A stretch of 64,000 bases of DNA from Phymatolithon calcareum (GCA_977006965.1 OZ345368.1:558001-622000); one strand, 5' to 3'; positions 10,400 through 21,785 are shown, counted from the stretch's first letter. Numbers and translations are program-made. The notes: a model not told the origin generated them from the letters alone.

Positions 10400-11700
10400 C
10401 AATTTGAGTAACAATCAACGTGTATCCCCAAATCATAGGAAAAAGCAATCTGGACATTTAAACTCGCGAACATAGTCCTGACTCTCGTCCTGGCGTTCAC
10501 GTACCTTGGCGTCTCCCTTGGAGTATCAGACACGAAAATGATACAATGCCTGAAGAAGGCAAGCTCTGCCGTGTACAAGTTGCGTACACTTGGAATATTC
10601 AAGAATGGGCTGACTACCCAAAAGTGCATCAAGGTGCACAAGGCACTAGTCCAGCCATGTTCGGAATACGCAATGCATCTAACGCCATGGAGAGAAGACT
10701 TTGTGAAGGCGGCCAAGGAAGTTGAGCAACTGTTCTTCAGCCAGATGTTTATTCCTCTCTCCAGAGGAAGGTCAGACTGACGCGACTTCTGTGCCGAATC
10801 CAAGCCCCAACCAAAAACCGGAAATCCTTGCCTTCAAGATGCTGAAGAGAACAAATGACAAAGAAAATAGGTACCTACAAAAGCCGCCTGAGAGCAGAAA
10901 CAGCCAATAGCTCCAGAGCGAGATGCAAGAGGAGATGATGGTGTGATGATGGAGGCGATATGCTGCAGTCTTCCCTGGAAGGGTTTCAGCGCAATGCGAA
11001 GCAGCTCTGGTGTCGGCGTGCGCCGGCGTTGAGGGCTTCTAAAATAAACCTACAAATTCCCCTCCAATAGATCCAGTCCAGCAGGAACGACATTTTCGCT
11101 ATGGGAAACAGAGAACCATTTGCGGAAGCAAGCAAAGACATTCAAGTAAAACAGTCTGCCGAAATGCTTCAATCAATATTCCTTACAATGGAAGAACGTC
11201 GTCTCGAATTGAACGGGAAGAGGAGAATCCCGTACGAAAAGACAAGCGAGCTACCAGGGGTCCTCAAACTCTTGAAGATGAAGCACAGGCAATTAGCGCT
11301 TCTGTACATTTGCGGAACATTTCCGCAGTTGTCGACAACAAGCATGATGGAAAAATTTGGAAACCGTGTTCGTCTGGATATGGCAAAGCTGGAAAACAAA
11401 CTTTCAGGATACGGATACAAAAGACTGGATACAGAGAAAGCACGACCGTCATCGAGTGCATGGAAAACGAAGGACTGCTCTGAAAACAAGATGTGAGAAG
11501 TTAAGTAGATGCCCGTCAGGACGCGAAGCCTAACCCACAAGAACACCTCACCGAAGATAGAGCGATCTAGGTGCCAAACTTTCCCCACCGCCTATGGCAG
11601 GCCGTAGGTTTTCAATGGTCTACACACTGGAAGGTAGTAACTGAGGAAGCCTTCCCCGTATGCCCAAAAGACTGTGAGGCTTTTTTAAAAGCATATGAAC
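10400..11700 (+). pseudogene. LINE F copy, RT thumb to 3' end
   Basis: Frames carry the thumb motif TYLGVSLGVSDTKM near 10500, then YKLRTLGIFKNGLTTQKC and EYAMHLTPW (10538-10780), and the C-terminal domain RRIPYEKTSELPGVLKLLKM with KHRQLAL at 11219-11310. The tail reads GTGAGGCTTTTTTAAAAGC near 11680. Phases change between the parts. A stretch near 10940-11070 (GATGATGG, GCTTCTAAAATAAACC) looks like yet another short retroelement end inside it. The palm domain and endonuclease are missing. Confidence 0.72.
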
Positions 11701-12023
11701 TTTAATTAAAAAAAGGACAGGTTTGTACCACACGATATGCCATCAAAGGGGGTATCCAGCGAAAACATTAAGGGCCATGCCTTGTGAGGGCTCTAGTTCC
11801 TCCGTCAATTACACGAGACGAAACGTAAAAACGTAATTCTTAACTGTCCAAGCGCCTGGATCTCTTGTCGATACAACCACAAATCATGCCGGGCACAAAT
11901 TCATTGCTCAGCATCGCCCAGTGTCCGAATTTGTTCCACGACACCAGCAGGCTAAGAACTTACAATCGATAGTTTGTGTGACACGTGAAGATCGTTGTGG
12001 AGCTCCGGAGGAACACTTTTTTT
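11701..12023. other. Spacer downstream of the RING gene
   Basis: No coding frame or repeat recognised. It probably contains the 3' untranslated region of the minus-strand RING-H2 gene. Confidence 0.4.
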
Positions 12024-12872
12024 CTATGGAACTTCAGAATTTATGTCTTCCGTGGATTCAGAAACATACACCTTACATATAGGGCACGAAGGTATTCTTG
12101 CCGATCGGAGCCAATGCTCCAGGCATGCTCTGTGAAAAGTATGTCCACATTCAGGAGCGCAGGCTTGTCTATCCCAGAGATTTTCAAGGCAAATGGGACA
12201 AGAACCATCATCGATGTCCATACTTCCGACATGGTCCATTTGCCTCTCGACATCCCTTAATACGAACGCAATTGGGACTCGTTCAACCCTGTCAGGAAAC
12301 ATGAGTGGCACATTCCCAGGAATGTGTTGCTGTTGCTGAAAGGCGTCCCTGAGAATGCCGAAATCCCCGACTCTCACTAAACAATACCCCAGTACTACGA
12401 AAGCGATAAGTAGAGTGTAGTATACTGGATAGAAGATTTTTCCAAGAGGCACGATACGTAAGCGTGATATCTCCATCCTTACGTTACGGATTTCCATGCA
12501 TTGAGTGACGCATTGTCTCAGGACGAGAGATTCGGTTTCACACCATTTTCGACCAGAAATGAGATTCAAGAATACGTTCTCTTTTGCTTGCCGACGCCAG
12601 AACATTACTGGAACACCAATAAATAGACCGATAAGGCACATGTTCGCAAGCATACATTTAAATTTCCGCCTTGTCCACGATCGTGTATTGAATCCCCAAA
12701 ACGTTGAAAATAAGCATTGATGAAGAATTGAAAGCAAAAACCAAAGAAAAGGAAACACCATCGGTACTCCGAGTGACAACCAGGTGAACATGTCAATGCG
12801 ATGGCTCTTTTCCGCGATATTACCAATGTCCAGAAGATGCAAGGCTTTCGAAAGCTCTTTGCATTTGTCCAT
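12024..12872 (-). CDS. Membrane RING-H2 protein, probable E3 ubiquitin ligase
   Basis: The 282-residue protein has hydrophobic segments at about 29-55, 72-92 and 147-167 and a C-terminal RING-H2 domain. The zinc ligands read C225-x2-C228, C242-x-H244-x2-H247-x2-C250 and C263-x2-C266, the C3H2C3 arrangement of E2-recruiting RING domains. By family knowledge it should ubiquitinate targets at an internal membrane with the RING facing the cytosol; which membrane and which substrates cannot be told. The start at 12872 gives a full frame without introns, and only 13 residues follow the domain. It stands between LINE F debris and a GST gene and has no obvious element features, so I treat it as a host gene. 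The single exon fits the other genes here. Confidence 0.85.
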   Translation of the reverse strand: MDKCKELSKALHLLDIGNIAEKSHRIDMFTWLSLGVPMVFPFLWFLLSILHQCLFSTFWGFNTRSWTRRKFKCMLANMCLIGLFIGVPVMFWRRQAKENVFLNLISGRKWCETESLVLRQCVTQCMEIRNVRMEISRLRIVPLGKIFYPVYYTLLIAFVVLGYCLVRVGDFGILRDAFQQQQHIPGNVPLMFPDRVERVPIAFVLRDVERQMDHVGSMDIDDGSCPICLENLWDRQACAPECGHTFHRACLEHWLRSARIPSCPICKVYVSESTEDINSEVP

Positions 12873-13497
12873 ATTAGAAGTAGAAGGCTACCTGCTTGCA
12901 AGAAACCTGCCAAGTTGATGCTCGAAGGAATCCGCGTCTATTTTATAGTCCTTTCAAAGAGGTTCGATGAGAGGCTTGAAAAAGTATAAAAGTAACAGCA
13001 GTTAGCTAGACATCCCCTATTGCACTTTTTTGAAGTACTTATTTAGCAGCATAATTTCTAAGTACATAGTTTTCAAATATGCACTCACTTTTTCAGAGCA
13101 ATAATGACAAAAACTAAATTTTGAGTTCATGCAAAGTGTAGATTTTTTATTTTATAAAATACAAACTTCCACTCCATCCCCGCGAAAAAAAATTTATGGA
13201 TTTGATGCCCTATACGGGAGATATCGAGCAGTTCGAACGGTTTTCAGTTACTTTGAAGCGAAGTAGGAATTGAGGCTTTCGTCGCTTCGACTCTTCTGAG
13301 GTGCCAGGATGCCCGAAGACGACAATTTAAAGTTCACGCTGATGGTTAAACTAATAGGTTTATCACGGAAAAGCTGCTTCCTTTTACATTGTGTCAGCTC
13401 TCACACTAGAAATTCGATACTCCATACAGCTGTACAAAATGATGCTACTTTCGCGAATCAGAGCACCCAATTCACAACCGCAGTAAGTCACACTACA
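12873..13497. other. Intergenic, no gene seen
   Basis: Lies between the RING gene and the GST gene, both on the minus strand. It should hold the promoter of the former and the 3' end of the latter. A-rich runs near 13140-13200 are the only notable feature. Confidence 0.4.
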
Positions 13498-14034
13498 TCA
13501 TTTTGCAGTCTTCCTCATAGAAACCTTCACCTTGGCATTTCCTTGAACAGCTTCGAAGCACCGCTCAATATTCTTAAATGCACCCACGGGGGTGGGAGTT
13601 TCGGCGACAGCGATATAGAGTTGAAGATCAGCGACGGACATGATGTCGCCGAGCAGAAAATTGCCATTTGTAGCAGACAGCAGTCCATCGACTACAGCCA
13701 ATACCTTGCGCACATCGCTCTCCCCAGCAGAGCGGAGATCGTCCAGAGCACAGAGCATCTCGTCAACGGCAAGTCCAGTCAGAGCATCTGAGGGATAAAA
13801 TCCAGAAGCATGAGCGCAGTATCGAAGAATGGCGGAGGAACCTCCGTACGCGCGTCCATCAACGACAAGCTGGGGCAGGACATTTGACGATAAAGCACCG
13901 TCCTTTCGCAATTCTGCTATGTCCTCAGGGCTTAGTTCCTCATCTTTGAACTGAATGCCACCAATCTGCAGTACAAGAAGAGCGGTGGATGCCTTGTTAC
14001 TTCCTGCAGTATGAATTAGCTTCATGACCGGCAT
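13498..14034 (-). CDS. Glutathione S-transferase-like protein, short
   Basis: The 178-residue product has the GST plan. The N-terminal thioredoxin-like half ends in VLPQLVVDG, with the cis-proline at residue 54, and GGSSAILRY at 64-72, where Ser67 occupies the glutathione gamma-glutamyl contact. A helical half follows, with the GST hallmark GNFLLGDIMSVADLQLYIA. It resembles the sigma-type, soluble cytosolic group. Two oddities: the position of the catalytic Tyr or Ser near the N-terminus reads IHTAGSNKAS with no tyrosine, and the helical domain seems about 20 residues shorter than usual between DDLRSAG and VRKVL. It may have altered or no transferase activity. The start at 14034 puts beta-1 (KLIHTAG) at the expected distance; an in-frame Met three codons on is possible. 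Confidence 0.85.
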   Translation of the reverse strand: MPVMKLIHTAGSNKASTALLVLQIGGIQFKDEELSPEDIAELRKDGALSSNVLPQLVVDGRAYGGSSAILRYCAHASGFYPSDALTGLAVDEMLCALDDLRSAGESDVRKVLAVVDGLLSATNGNFLLGDIMSVADLQLYIAVAETPTPVGAFKNIERCFEAVQGNAKVKVSMRKTAK

Positions 14035-15111
14035 GATTGTGTGTCCAAGTCGTCGGCGTCCTGGATTTTAGACTGTGTTGGAGGATGGATTGGATCTTGG
14101 CGAGGAGGTCTGGAGGAGACAGCACTATGCTGTTATATAGACGTTTGGCGGCCGTAGGAGAGCATCATATTCCAGCTTGCAGCAAGTTTTGGAAGAGTGC
14201 ATAATCCATTGCATGAGCGCTGGAGTTCTGACGCGTGCGTATCGCGTACGAAAAATGGTTCAAAGTGGAGGCAGCAAAAAGGTGTGCTGGCTAGCGCAAA
14301 TTGCTAAACACCAATAGGTAGCGTGCGATGCAGTGCGATGTATTCGATGTCGTCTTCGGTGATGCAAATAAGTTTTGCAATCAGCTAGCTACCACAAATA
14401 GACATCATGGTAACCGTCCCCATACGCTCTAGGATCGCACGAGCGCGCGACACACTGTAAATGTTCGGATCGCGAATCCAATCTATTGCTTTGATGGGTA
14501 CTAACGCACATCTACAGCAACGGTCAGGAGTATCCGCTCCGCCTGCTAAATATCATAGAATATTGCACAGTCTCAAAAGCGGGCATTGTTGACTCGGGAT
14601 AGCAGTTTGGAATAGAAGCGGAACGCCGTATCTTGATGGCATTGCAGTAATTCCGCCAATGATGACGTGTTCGTTATCCACTGGGTTGTTCGCCGTCGTC
14701 TGGGAGTATATAGTTCTAGCATTGTACGTCGATTTCTCTATCCAGCAGAAAGAAATACATAAGAGTCTCATTAGAAGCTCAATTTGTGATCCATTTCCGA
14801 AAGGCCCCTCTGGCGCATTCTTGAAGTACAAACACCAATCTCAAAAGGAAATACGATGTGGGGGAGGAATAGATTGACGGCGCTCTACTCGTTTCCATGC
14901 TTCACTCGCTTTCTATTCTTTTCAGTTTTTCGCTTGATGTAGAAGAGCCCCAGAAACCATTTAGGGTCCTGAGAAAATGGCCTGGAGGAACATAGTAATC
15001 GGAGAAAAAACGTCGATTCTAGATCATTCTGTTCAGCCAAGCGTCGCACCCGTTGAGAGTGTATTGATCGCTGCTCGATTTATCGATGGCATTTTTTGAT
15101 ACGGAAATGGA
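14035..15111. other. Intergenic, no gene seen
   Basis: About 1.1 kb with only short, motif-free open frames. It includes the upstream region of the GST gene. No repeat from elsewhere in the window was recognised. Confidence 0.4.
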
Positions 15112-15775
15112 AATTATATTGAGAAGGTACCATGTGTCCCAACTGGAGGAATGTCGGCACCTTACTAGGCATATTCTACTAGCATGAATTTTTTCACCTT
15201 CCTTAATCGTAATTGTATAGAATCACGTCAATGGCCCTAGCCACGTCAATCTTTTCTGTAGGGGTCCATGTAGGCTTCTTCAGCATTCTGCTGAGTTTTC
15301 CAATTGCCCGTGCTCCTTGACAGCCCAATTCTTCAATTAAATTCGGTGGGTTTCTCAGGAAATGGCCAACAAACTACCTTGCGCAGAGAATTCTGTATCT
15401 TCTTCTTTCATGCTCACTGCTTGGTGCGGTATACTATTCTTGGCGACCGTAATTTTCCTGAAGCGGTGCTCTTATTTCTGCTCCCATACTCGCCGAAAGC
15501 AGGATCTATCTTTAACGTCAGTTATCGTGTTTGATTCCTGTGTACAGTCGAGAGTTTCGAGTTCTAGCTCTGCCGCTGTGTCTTCGGTCTCTTCCACAAT
15601 CTTGCTTTATCTGCGTCTTAGCTTCCGGTGCAGGTGCTGTCGGCGAACCTCCCATGGCTCTATTTGGCACAGTTTCATTGGTATCGTTGCAATGTCCTTC
15701 TGAATTTTCACTGCTGATTTCGATACACTGATTGGAAGTAGTATATCGAATTCCCACACTTGCTCTCAATCGAAC
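15112..15775 (-). pseudogene. LINE D antisense copy, 3' part
   Basis: Matches LINE D at 9081-9740 in the opposite orientation. The 3' end TATTGAGAAGGTACCATGTG starts the block, and decayed coding sequence related to EDIATILFGKW and RRHSGRAR-like text runs to about 15770. The frame is broken by stops. The same tail occurs as the 7059-7302 insertion. Confidence 0.7.
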
Positions 15776-16665
15776 AAACCTGGCAATGATTATGAGCGCT
15801 TTTTCACATTATTTTGGTCACGTCTGAAAAGTTTGGATTCTGAAACTCGAGACTGTTTTGAACGCACAACTAAAACTCAATGTCACCAAAGTCCGTCACT
15901 TTTCAATAAAAAGGACCTCTGTTCTGAACAGCGAAGCGTCTTTGAAAGCTACAGTAGTCTCTTACGGTCCAGACAGCACACAGTCTCCCTTAGTCCATTA
16001 AAATATGGTACCCACCTTCGTATATCCAGTCACCGACAAGCTATACATAGGGTTGTGGTATTGCGAAAGATTGCTTTGCCTTTCTTTTCTCAGAAGGTGC
16101 CCTAACGCGGGTACCTTTATATTGGAAATAATGACTGATGGGGCTTGAGCTAACAGCTTCATCTGACTGCCAGCAATCTTTGTATTATTGAGCTGAGCTA
16201 GACAGTGTCAGCTGCTGAACGAACGCTAGTCATTTGTGAACGGCGATGTCCGCGCTAAACGGATCAAATAAATGTAATTGCGGAAATACTTGAGCGTTGG
16301 CGATTATGCTGATATTATGCTTTGAGTGGTAACAAGGGCTCTTTTTCGAGACTGAAAACTGCTAGCACGTTCGTCTTGGTTTGCAAATAGAGAGACCGCC
16401 ATTTCGCGCTGGCATTCATTTTTGTCAGCTGTGAAGCACTGAAGTTTAGCTCCTTGTTGCCTGCTTTTGAGAAGTAAGATCATTGCGCTGCTGTTGGAAC
16501 TATCACTATAAGCAGACAAGTCATGGCGAGCAGATTTTGAATGCCGAGCTGATACTTTGTTCTTCTCTATAAGTACCGCTTAAGACTTCGCATGGAGCAA
16601 GGTGTTATCATGAGTCCTTCTAGATGCAGGACTCATTTCTACGGAAACAAGTTCCCAGTGTCGCA
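15776..16665. other. Intergenic, no gene seen
   Basis: Short overlapping frames only. No domain or known repeat was recognised before element A copy 2. Confidence 0.4.
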
Positions 16666-17450
16666 GATGGAGAGGACGAGGGGAGAGGCTGACCGGTCCG
16701 AACGGACCACAAACGAAACAAGACAAGTTTCCGGCGCGGGCGCCCGTTCCCTCGCCGGCGCAAGTGGCCGCAGCTATCAAGCTGCACAAAGCCCTTCTTT
16801 CGGCGGTAATCCCGCGGGAAACGGCTAGCGTGATCGCAAACGCGTCCGCCTGGGACTCGGCGAATCGAGAAGTCGCCACGCTAAAAATGACAGACTCAAC
16901 CCCGCCGTCGTCGTATTTCGAAGAAATCTTGAGAAGTTAAGCGGATTTGATACAGGCCGGCTATCATAACCGGTCCGGCCAGGCGTGCACCTGTGCGTCA
17001 CAGGAAGGACACAAGAGCAGAATCGGGAATTTTTTCCTCGCTCCAAGGCAGGGTTTTTTGAAATGGCAAGAGCTGTGCTCCGGCCTCCCGATGGAAGAAG
17101 ATTATCACCTTCTGACAGCTTGGTAGTACATGGATTCTGCCCTGAGTGGTTTGCCGCAATGCTCAAGGAAGCTGGAAGAGAGAACAGAAGGAGATGAAAG
17201 AAGGTAATGAGATGACCAGCTATCGTGAGCATCCTAAATGGTTTCCAACTCGGGTCATCCCTTTGAAGGACGGCGGATGAGGACTGGCTGCGTAGAGATT
17301 TAGATGTTAAGCTCCCCGAAGCTGTGCACTTTGTGCGGCTTTGAGCTGTTATGACATCAAATACCACTCGCATCTGTTAAAGTCTACTGTAGCCGTAAGG
17401 ATGGGGAGTTGTTTAGGACAACTCCGAAACCTGCATTAAAGAAAGAAATA
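16666..17450 (+). mobile_element. Element A copy 2
   Basis: Sense is plus, ending in ATTAAAGAAAGAAATAAAG. Its first 270 bp resemble the C-terminal coding end of a retroelement ORF (PAQVAAAIKLHKALL, then NREVATLKM and EEILRS before a stop near 16938). The 182-codon open frame on the opposite strand (16825-17373) is probably not a gene: it is antisense and merely lacks stops. The copy is almost identical to A3 in inverted orientation. Confidence 0.7.
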
Positions 17451-18807
17451 AAGTCTCTTATTCTGGCGAGTCGCGCTTATCTATTTTCCTGGGGTATCGT
17501 CCTCGCATATTCCTACCTTCTTTTCCGTTTTTTCCGTTTCGCTGTTCTTCATCGCACGTCACTTCGACGCCTGCGATGCTATCATTGAACCTGCCCATAC
17601 TACACGGCGTAGCCTCACAGCAGTGCATGATCTAACTTCTGCTTGTGTTCCCGTAAGGTTGAGTATTGTGGACTGTGGGCGGCGCGGCTTTATTTCCGAT
17701 TCAAGTCATAGTCTACTGTCATTTGCACCAACCTCAAGGAGCTTGCCTGGCCCTACACGGCGCAGCCTCTCTCGACGCTGATCACCTCGACTGCTTCTGT
17801 TTCCGCAAGGCTATGGAGTTTGCTCCGAGGGTGGCCTACCGCCTACTCAGTCTGGCGTCTTTTGAGGGTTTTTTCTTTCCTCCTTTTCTCTGTAGTCACT
17901 CCCGCTCTTTTTTCTCTCTATCCTCTCCTGGTCTATTCTCCGCCGTGTAGCGTCCGGTTCTTTTGAGCCTGATGCTACACTGGACACCGTTAAAAGAAAT
18001 GAAGATACGACGAGCTGAGTTTTAGCTCTCAGTAACTCCGAATAAGCTATACCAGACCTCAAGAACTACAGCACGTTAAGTAATATCTGATGAGGCTTGT
18101 TCCGCATAGTTTTAAGACCATGCGGCTTGCGAAAAAAAACTCAAATTAACGCGGGGGCCTGGTTGTCGCTAAAGATGATACGGTAGGGTCAGCGACTTTG
18201 ATACCATCAGCCCTGGAAAACGGTTGAGCAGTAATCTGCTCCTTCGCCTGTCAAATGCACTAGTGAGCGCAGTACGTTTAACGGACGGCTTGAGTGCGGT
18301 CCGCTGCGGCGTGATGCCGTCGGACAGACGGCACGCACAGGTGGGTGAAGAAGGTTGTTGATATTTGTTAACTTGATTCCGACTTGCCATTCCTTGTGTT
18401 TTCGCCTCGCTGAGTTTATATAAGCCTAGATTCTGTGCCCCAATTGTGAAGCGTACACTAACAGCTAATGCTTTTGATACTGTTAACGCTGTAGCGGCGA
18501 GAATATTTGAACCGGATCTTATCGTTTCACTGTGTGTTGCCTTGCAATTGTCGTAGTAGAAGACAGTTATCATTTAACAAGAGTAGAAATGCATAAGAAG
18601 TTACCTGGGAGCCATTAGGGTGCTGCACGAATGTAGCAACGTAATGCTAGCATGTCTTCTCATCTCAAGAAAAACTGCAAAACCGCTTGATTCGTTTTCA
18701 GGAAGGTCAAACGGTCCTTGCCCCCGTAGAGGCGAGGCGCTCGAAGTCTGATCTTTTGTTGCGGTATGCTCTCATCTGCGACACTTTTTGATTGATTGTT
18801 TGTTTGT
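17451..18807. other. Unique segment between the inverted element A pair
   Basis: About 1.36 kb with no recognised gene. A 134-codon minus-strand frame (18169-18573) has no motif I know. A diverged tandem similarity, ACACGGCG[TC]AGCCTC followed by TGATC and a CCG[TC]AAGG block, starts near 17600 and again near 17756. Confidence 0.4.
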
Positions 18808-19530
18808 TGCAGGTTTCGGAGTTGTCCTAGAACAACTCCCCATCCTTTCGGCTACAGTAGACTTTAACAGATGCGAGTGGTATTTGATGTCATAACAGCT
18901 CAAAGCCGCACAAAGTGCACAGCTTCGGGGAGCTTAACATCTAAATCTCTACGCAGCCAGTCCTCATCCGCCGTCCTTCAAAGGGATGACCCGAGTTGGA
19001 AACCATTTAGGATGCTCACGATAGCTGGTCATCTCATTACCTTCTTTCATCTCCTTCTGTTCTCTCTTCCAGCTTCCTTGAGCATTGCGGCAAACCACTC
19101 AGGGCAGAATCCATGTACTACCAAGCTATCAGAAGGTGATAATCTTCTTCCATCGGGAGGCCGGAGCACAGCTCTTGCCATTTCAAAAAACCCTGCCTTG
19201 GAGCGGGGAAAAAATTCCCGATTCTGCTCTTGTGTCCTTCCTGTGACGCACAGGTGCACGCCTGGTCGGACCGGTTATGATAGCCGGCCTGTATCAAATC
19301 CGCTTAACTTCTCAAGATTTCTTCGAAATACGACGACGGCGGGGTTGAGTCTGTCATTTTTAGCGTGGCGACTTCTCGATTCGCCGAGTCCCAGGCGGAC
19401 GCGTTTGCGATCGCGCTAGCCGTTTCCCGCGGGATTACCGCCGAAAGAAGCGCTTTGTGCAGCTTGATAGCTGCGGTCACTTGCGCCGGCGAGGGAACGG
19501 GCGCCCGCGCCGGAAACTTGTCTTGTGTCG
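18808..19530 (-). mobile_element. Element A copy 3, inverted relative to copy 2
   Basis: Nearly identical to A2 in reverse. The 182-codon frame at 18871-19419 translates exactly as the one at 16825-17373, and only a few substitutions were seen elsewhere. The copy ends at 19530, more 5' truncated than A2 or A4. The 3' side shows GTTTGTTTGTTGCA instead of a GAAA tail. Confidence 0.75.
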
Positions 19531-19540
19531 TTAGAATAAG

Positions 19541-19920
19541 AGGGGATAGATGGATGAATTTCTGTTTTATTGAAGCTCCCTCAGTCAATTATCACCGCCA
19601 CTTGAAATTACAGCGTGTCACAGGACAGGGGAGTAACTTTCCCCCTCGAGGTCCCGAAGGAGACCAGATGTGGGTTTTTGTAGTCCACTGAATCGTGTTA
19701 CACCAACAAGAAAAGAAAACCCCTTCAGGACAGAATCTAGCCAAAACCCCTTGGCCTTAGGAAAGCTGCCCCGAGCGTCAGCAGATGCGTTAGTAACTTT
19801 TAAATAAAAATCTACCTTTCTTCTTCTTCAGTCAATTATCATTGCACCTGAGAGACTTTTCGTTGCGCTACAATCCTTCGCTTACGTTTTCATTTTGATT
19901 TCGGACATTTTCTTTGGTCA
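19541..19920 (-). mobile_element. LINE H tail insertion, itself split by another insertion
   Basis: A 10-bp duplication TTAGAATAAG stands at 19531-19540 and 19921-19930. Between them is the antisense 3' end of LINE H (GATGGATGAATTTCTGTTTTATTGAAGC, continuing at 19842 with TTGCACCTGAGAGAC and the 3' untranslated region). The tail is interrupted by element P at 19595-19827. Confidence 0.8.
19595..19827 (+). mobile_element. Element P, short retroelement nested in LINE H tail
   Basis: Flanked by a perfect 14-bp duplication TCAGTCAATTATCA at 19581-19594 and 19828-19841. It ends in TTTTAAATAAAAATCTACC and TTC repeats, as expected of a non-LTR element tail. A similar AATAAAAATCTTTTC plus TTC-repeat end occurs near 30325-30358. 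No coding capacity was seen, so it is a truncated LINE or a SINE. Confidence 0.75.
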
Positions 19921-19930
19921 TTAGAATAAG

Positions 19931-21771
19931 TGTGGATGCTCGGCTGAAAAACGCAGCCTTGCAGAAACTCGAGTGGTGGTGCAGATCACACACGAGAGCC
20001 AGCCTTCGCTTCGATAGGGATGGATAAGTTTGACGATAATATCGCCGACGTCGCAGTGATACAGGGAAAAGGAGAACGGCGGCATCGTCCTTGATACGGC
20101 GACCTTGTACAGGCCGTCGACCTACGAATGAGTGAAGGAAAAGGGATAGAAGACGTTGAGGGTGATTCTCACCGAACTGGCTTGAGCGGCGAAGTACTTG
20201 CGGTCAAGAAGAGCTGGGAGAGCTCCGCTTGCGAGTGGTTGAAGCGACATGCAGGCGAACTCGGGTGCGTGGGGTACTAAAGCCTACCTGTGGTCAATAA
20301 TCAGGCCTTGTGCGCGAAAACACTCCACTTTCCCGCGTCGCGCAGAGTCAGCTGAATAGGACTCAAGAAGCATTACTTGAGCAATGGGGATTCCAATTGC
20401 CGGCATGTTTTTACTTGCATTTAACATGGCAAAGACTTCATCGAATGGTGTGCTTGAGAAGGCACTTTCGTCCAATGATAGCAAAACTTTCAACAGCTCG
20501 GTCTTAGCACGTCGGATCGACTCGTTGCCATTTTTTAAGTTTCGTTCTATAAAAATTCGAGGTGCTCATGGGCGGGAACATACCGAATGACTACTTCATG
20601 ACTAAAGGCTCTATATTTCCTCAACTTCAAGCACAAGTGTGGCGGTATTGTTTCCCTAGCATGCGGGATAGGGCGTTATTCACTCCTTCAATAAAGTGCG
20701 GCAAGATTTCTTGATTACGGTTTTCATCATTTCGGATAGAATACAAAGAGATTGGCATTCAGTCGAGATGTGTTCTTTGAGAAGGCTGTGAACGGGTGGA
20801 TAAGAGACACAGGTAGACGTTCTGGTCAGGGCATAGCCAGGACTCCATGCTACAGGAACTTGCTACTGGAAGAAATTCGATGAGTCTGGTGCCGACCCCC
20901 AACCCTCGATACGACCGGCGGTGTCCGTAAATGCCAACAGCATCGGGGTCAGAGCGAGGCCAGTGTATACGAACATCTTGGCTTTATGTACCGTTGGCAT
21001 CGTCGATACTTGGTTCACAAATTGTTCATCTATGAAAGAAAGGCTCTTCAGATATTGAGTATGTATCCGCCTTCAAGTTCCGACAGGATGCGGTCCAGCG
21101 CCGCCAAATGTTCGCCCTGTATTGTCGCATTTCTGTACCATATTTGTTGATGACTTCTTCGCAATCTGTCACAAACGCGTCGAAGTCCCGTCTGCTCATG
21201 CTTCAAGATGCGATACTTGAGGAGTGCTCGCAAATTAGACTTTCCGTCTACTTGATTGGTCAGAATCAATGACCGAAGTTTTTCTACTGACTTGTTTGTT
21301 TGCAGATACTTCGCAATTGCATGAACTCGTTCCTGCTTCCTCTTACGACCCTATGGCATCTTTTTCCGTGCTGTTCTTCCCTGGTTCTTACTTCAATAGA
21401 TCATCCAGAACCACAGGCTTTCGCTATTGTCATTCTGGGCTTTTTGCGAGCAAAGATGTCTCTTAATTATATCATAGATTTGGAACGTCAAGAGCATATT
21501 GAGAAAGTATCTGCGCAAGATAGCTGTGCTCCATTGCGACTGGCTTCGCTGACCGGCGCACGCCTAAAAGCAAAGCGGCTATCATAATCCATCTTCTCCT
21601 AATCATCCGGGAGAGAGCGTCAAAAGTTAGGCAGGTTGCCTCCAGAAAACTGGCACTCACTGGCAAAAATTGGCCAGTTTGTGGCAGGCGCAAAAATATA
21701 ATAACTTATTATGGCGACAGCGAAACTCATTTCTACATTTTTGGCCTCTATGCACGATTCTCGGTTCGAAT
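19931..21771 (-). other. Degenerate coding-like segment, unidentified
   Basis: Minus-strand pieces read like protein: NGNESIRRAKTELLKVLLSL and PFDEVFAMLNASKNMPAIG (20560-20284), LKHEQTGLRRVCDRLRR and LDRILSELEGGYILNI (21210-21048), and, in another phase, SFIDEQFVNQVSTMPTVHK downstream. Stops and phase changes separate them. This is either a decayed gene, perhaps of a mobile element, or chance; I cannot name a family. Confidence 0.3.
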
Positions 21772-21785
21772 CCATCACTTCAAGC

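Noticed and set aside
16825-17373. 182-codon ORF, translated identically at 18871-19419
   Set aside because: It is antisense to element A, and the identity comes from the repeat copies. No motif supports a protein.
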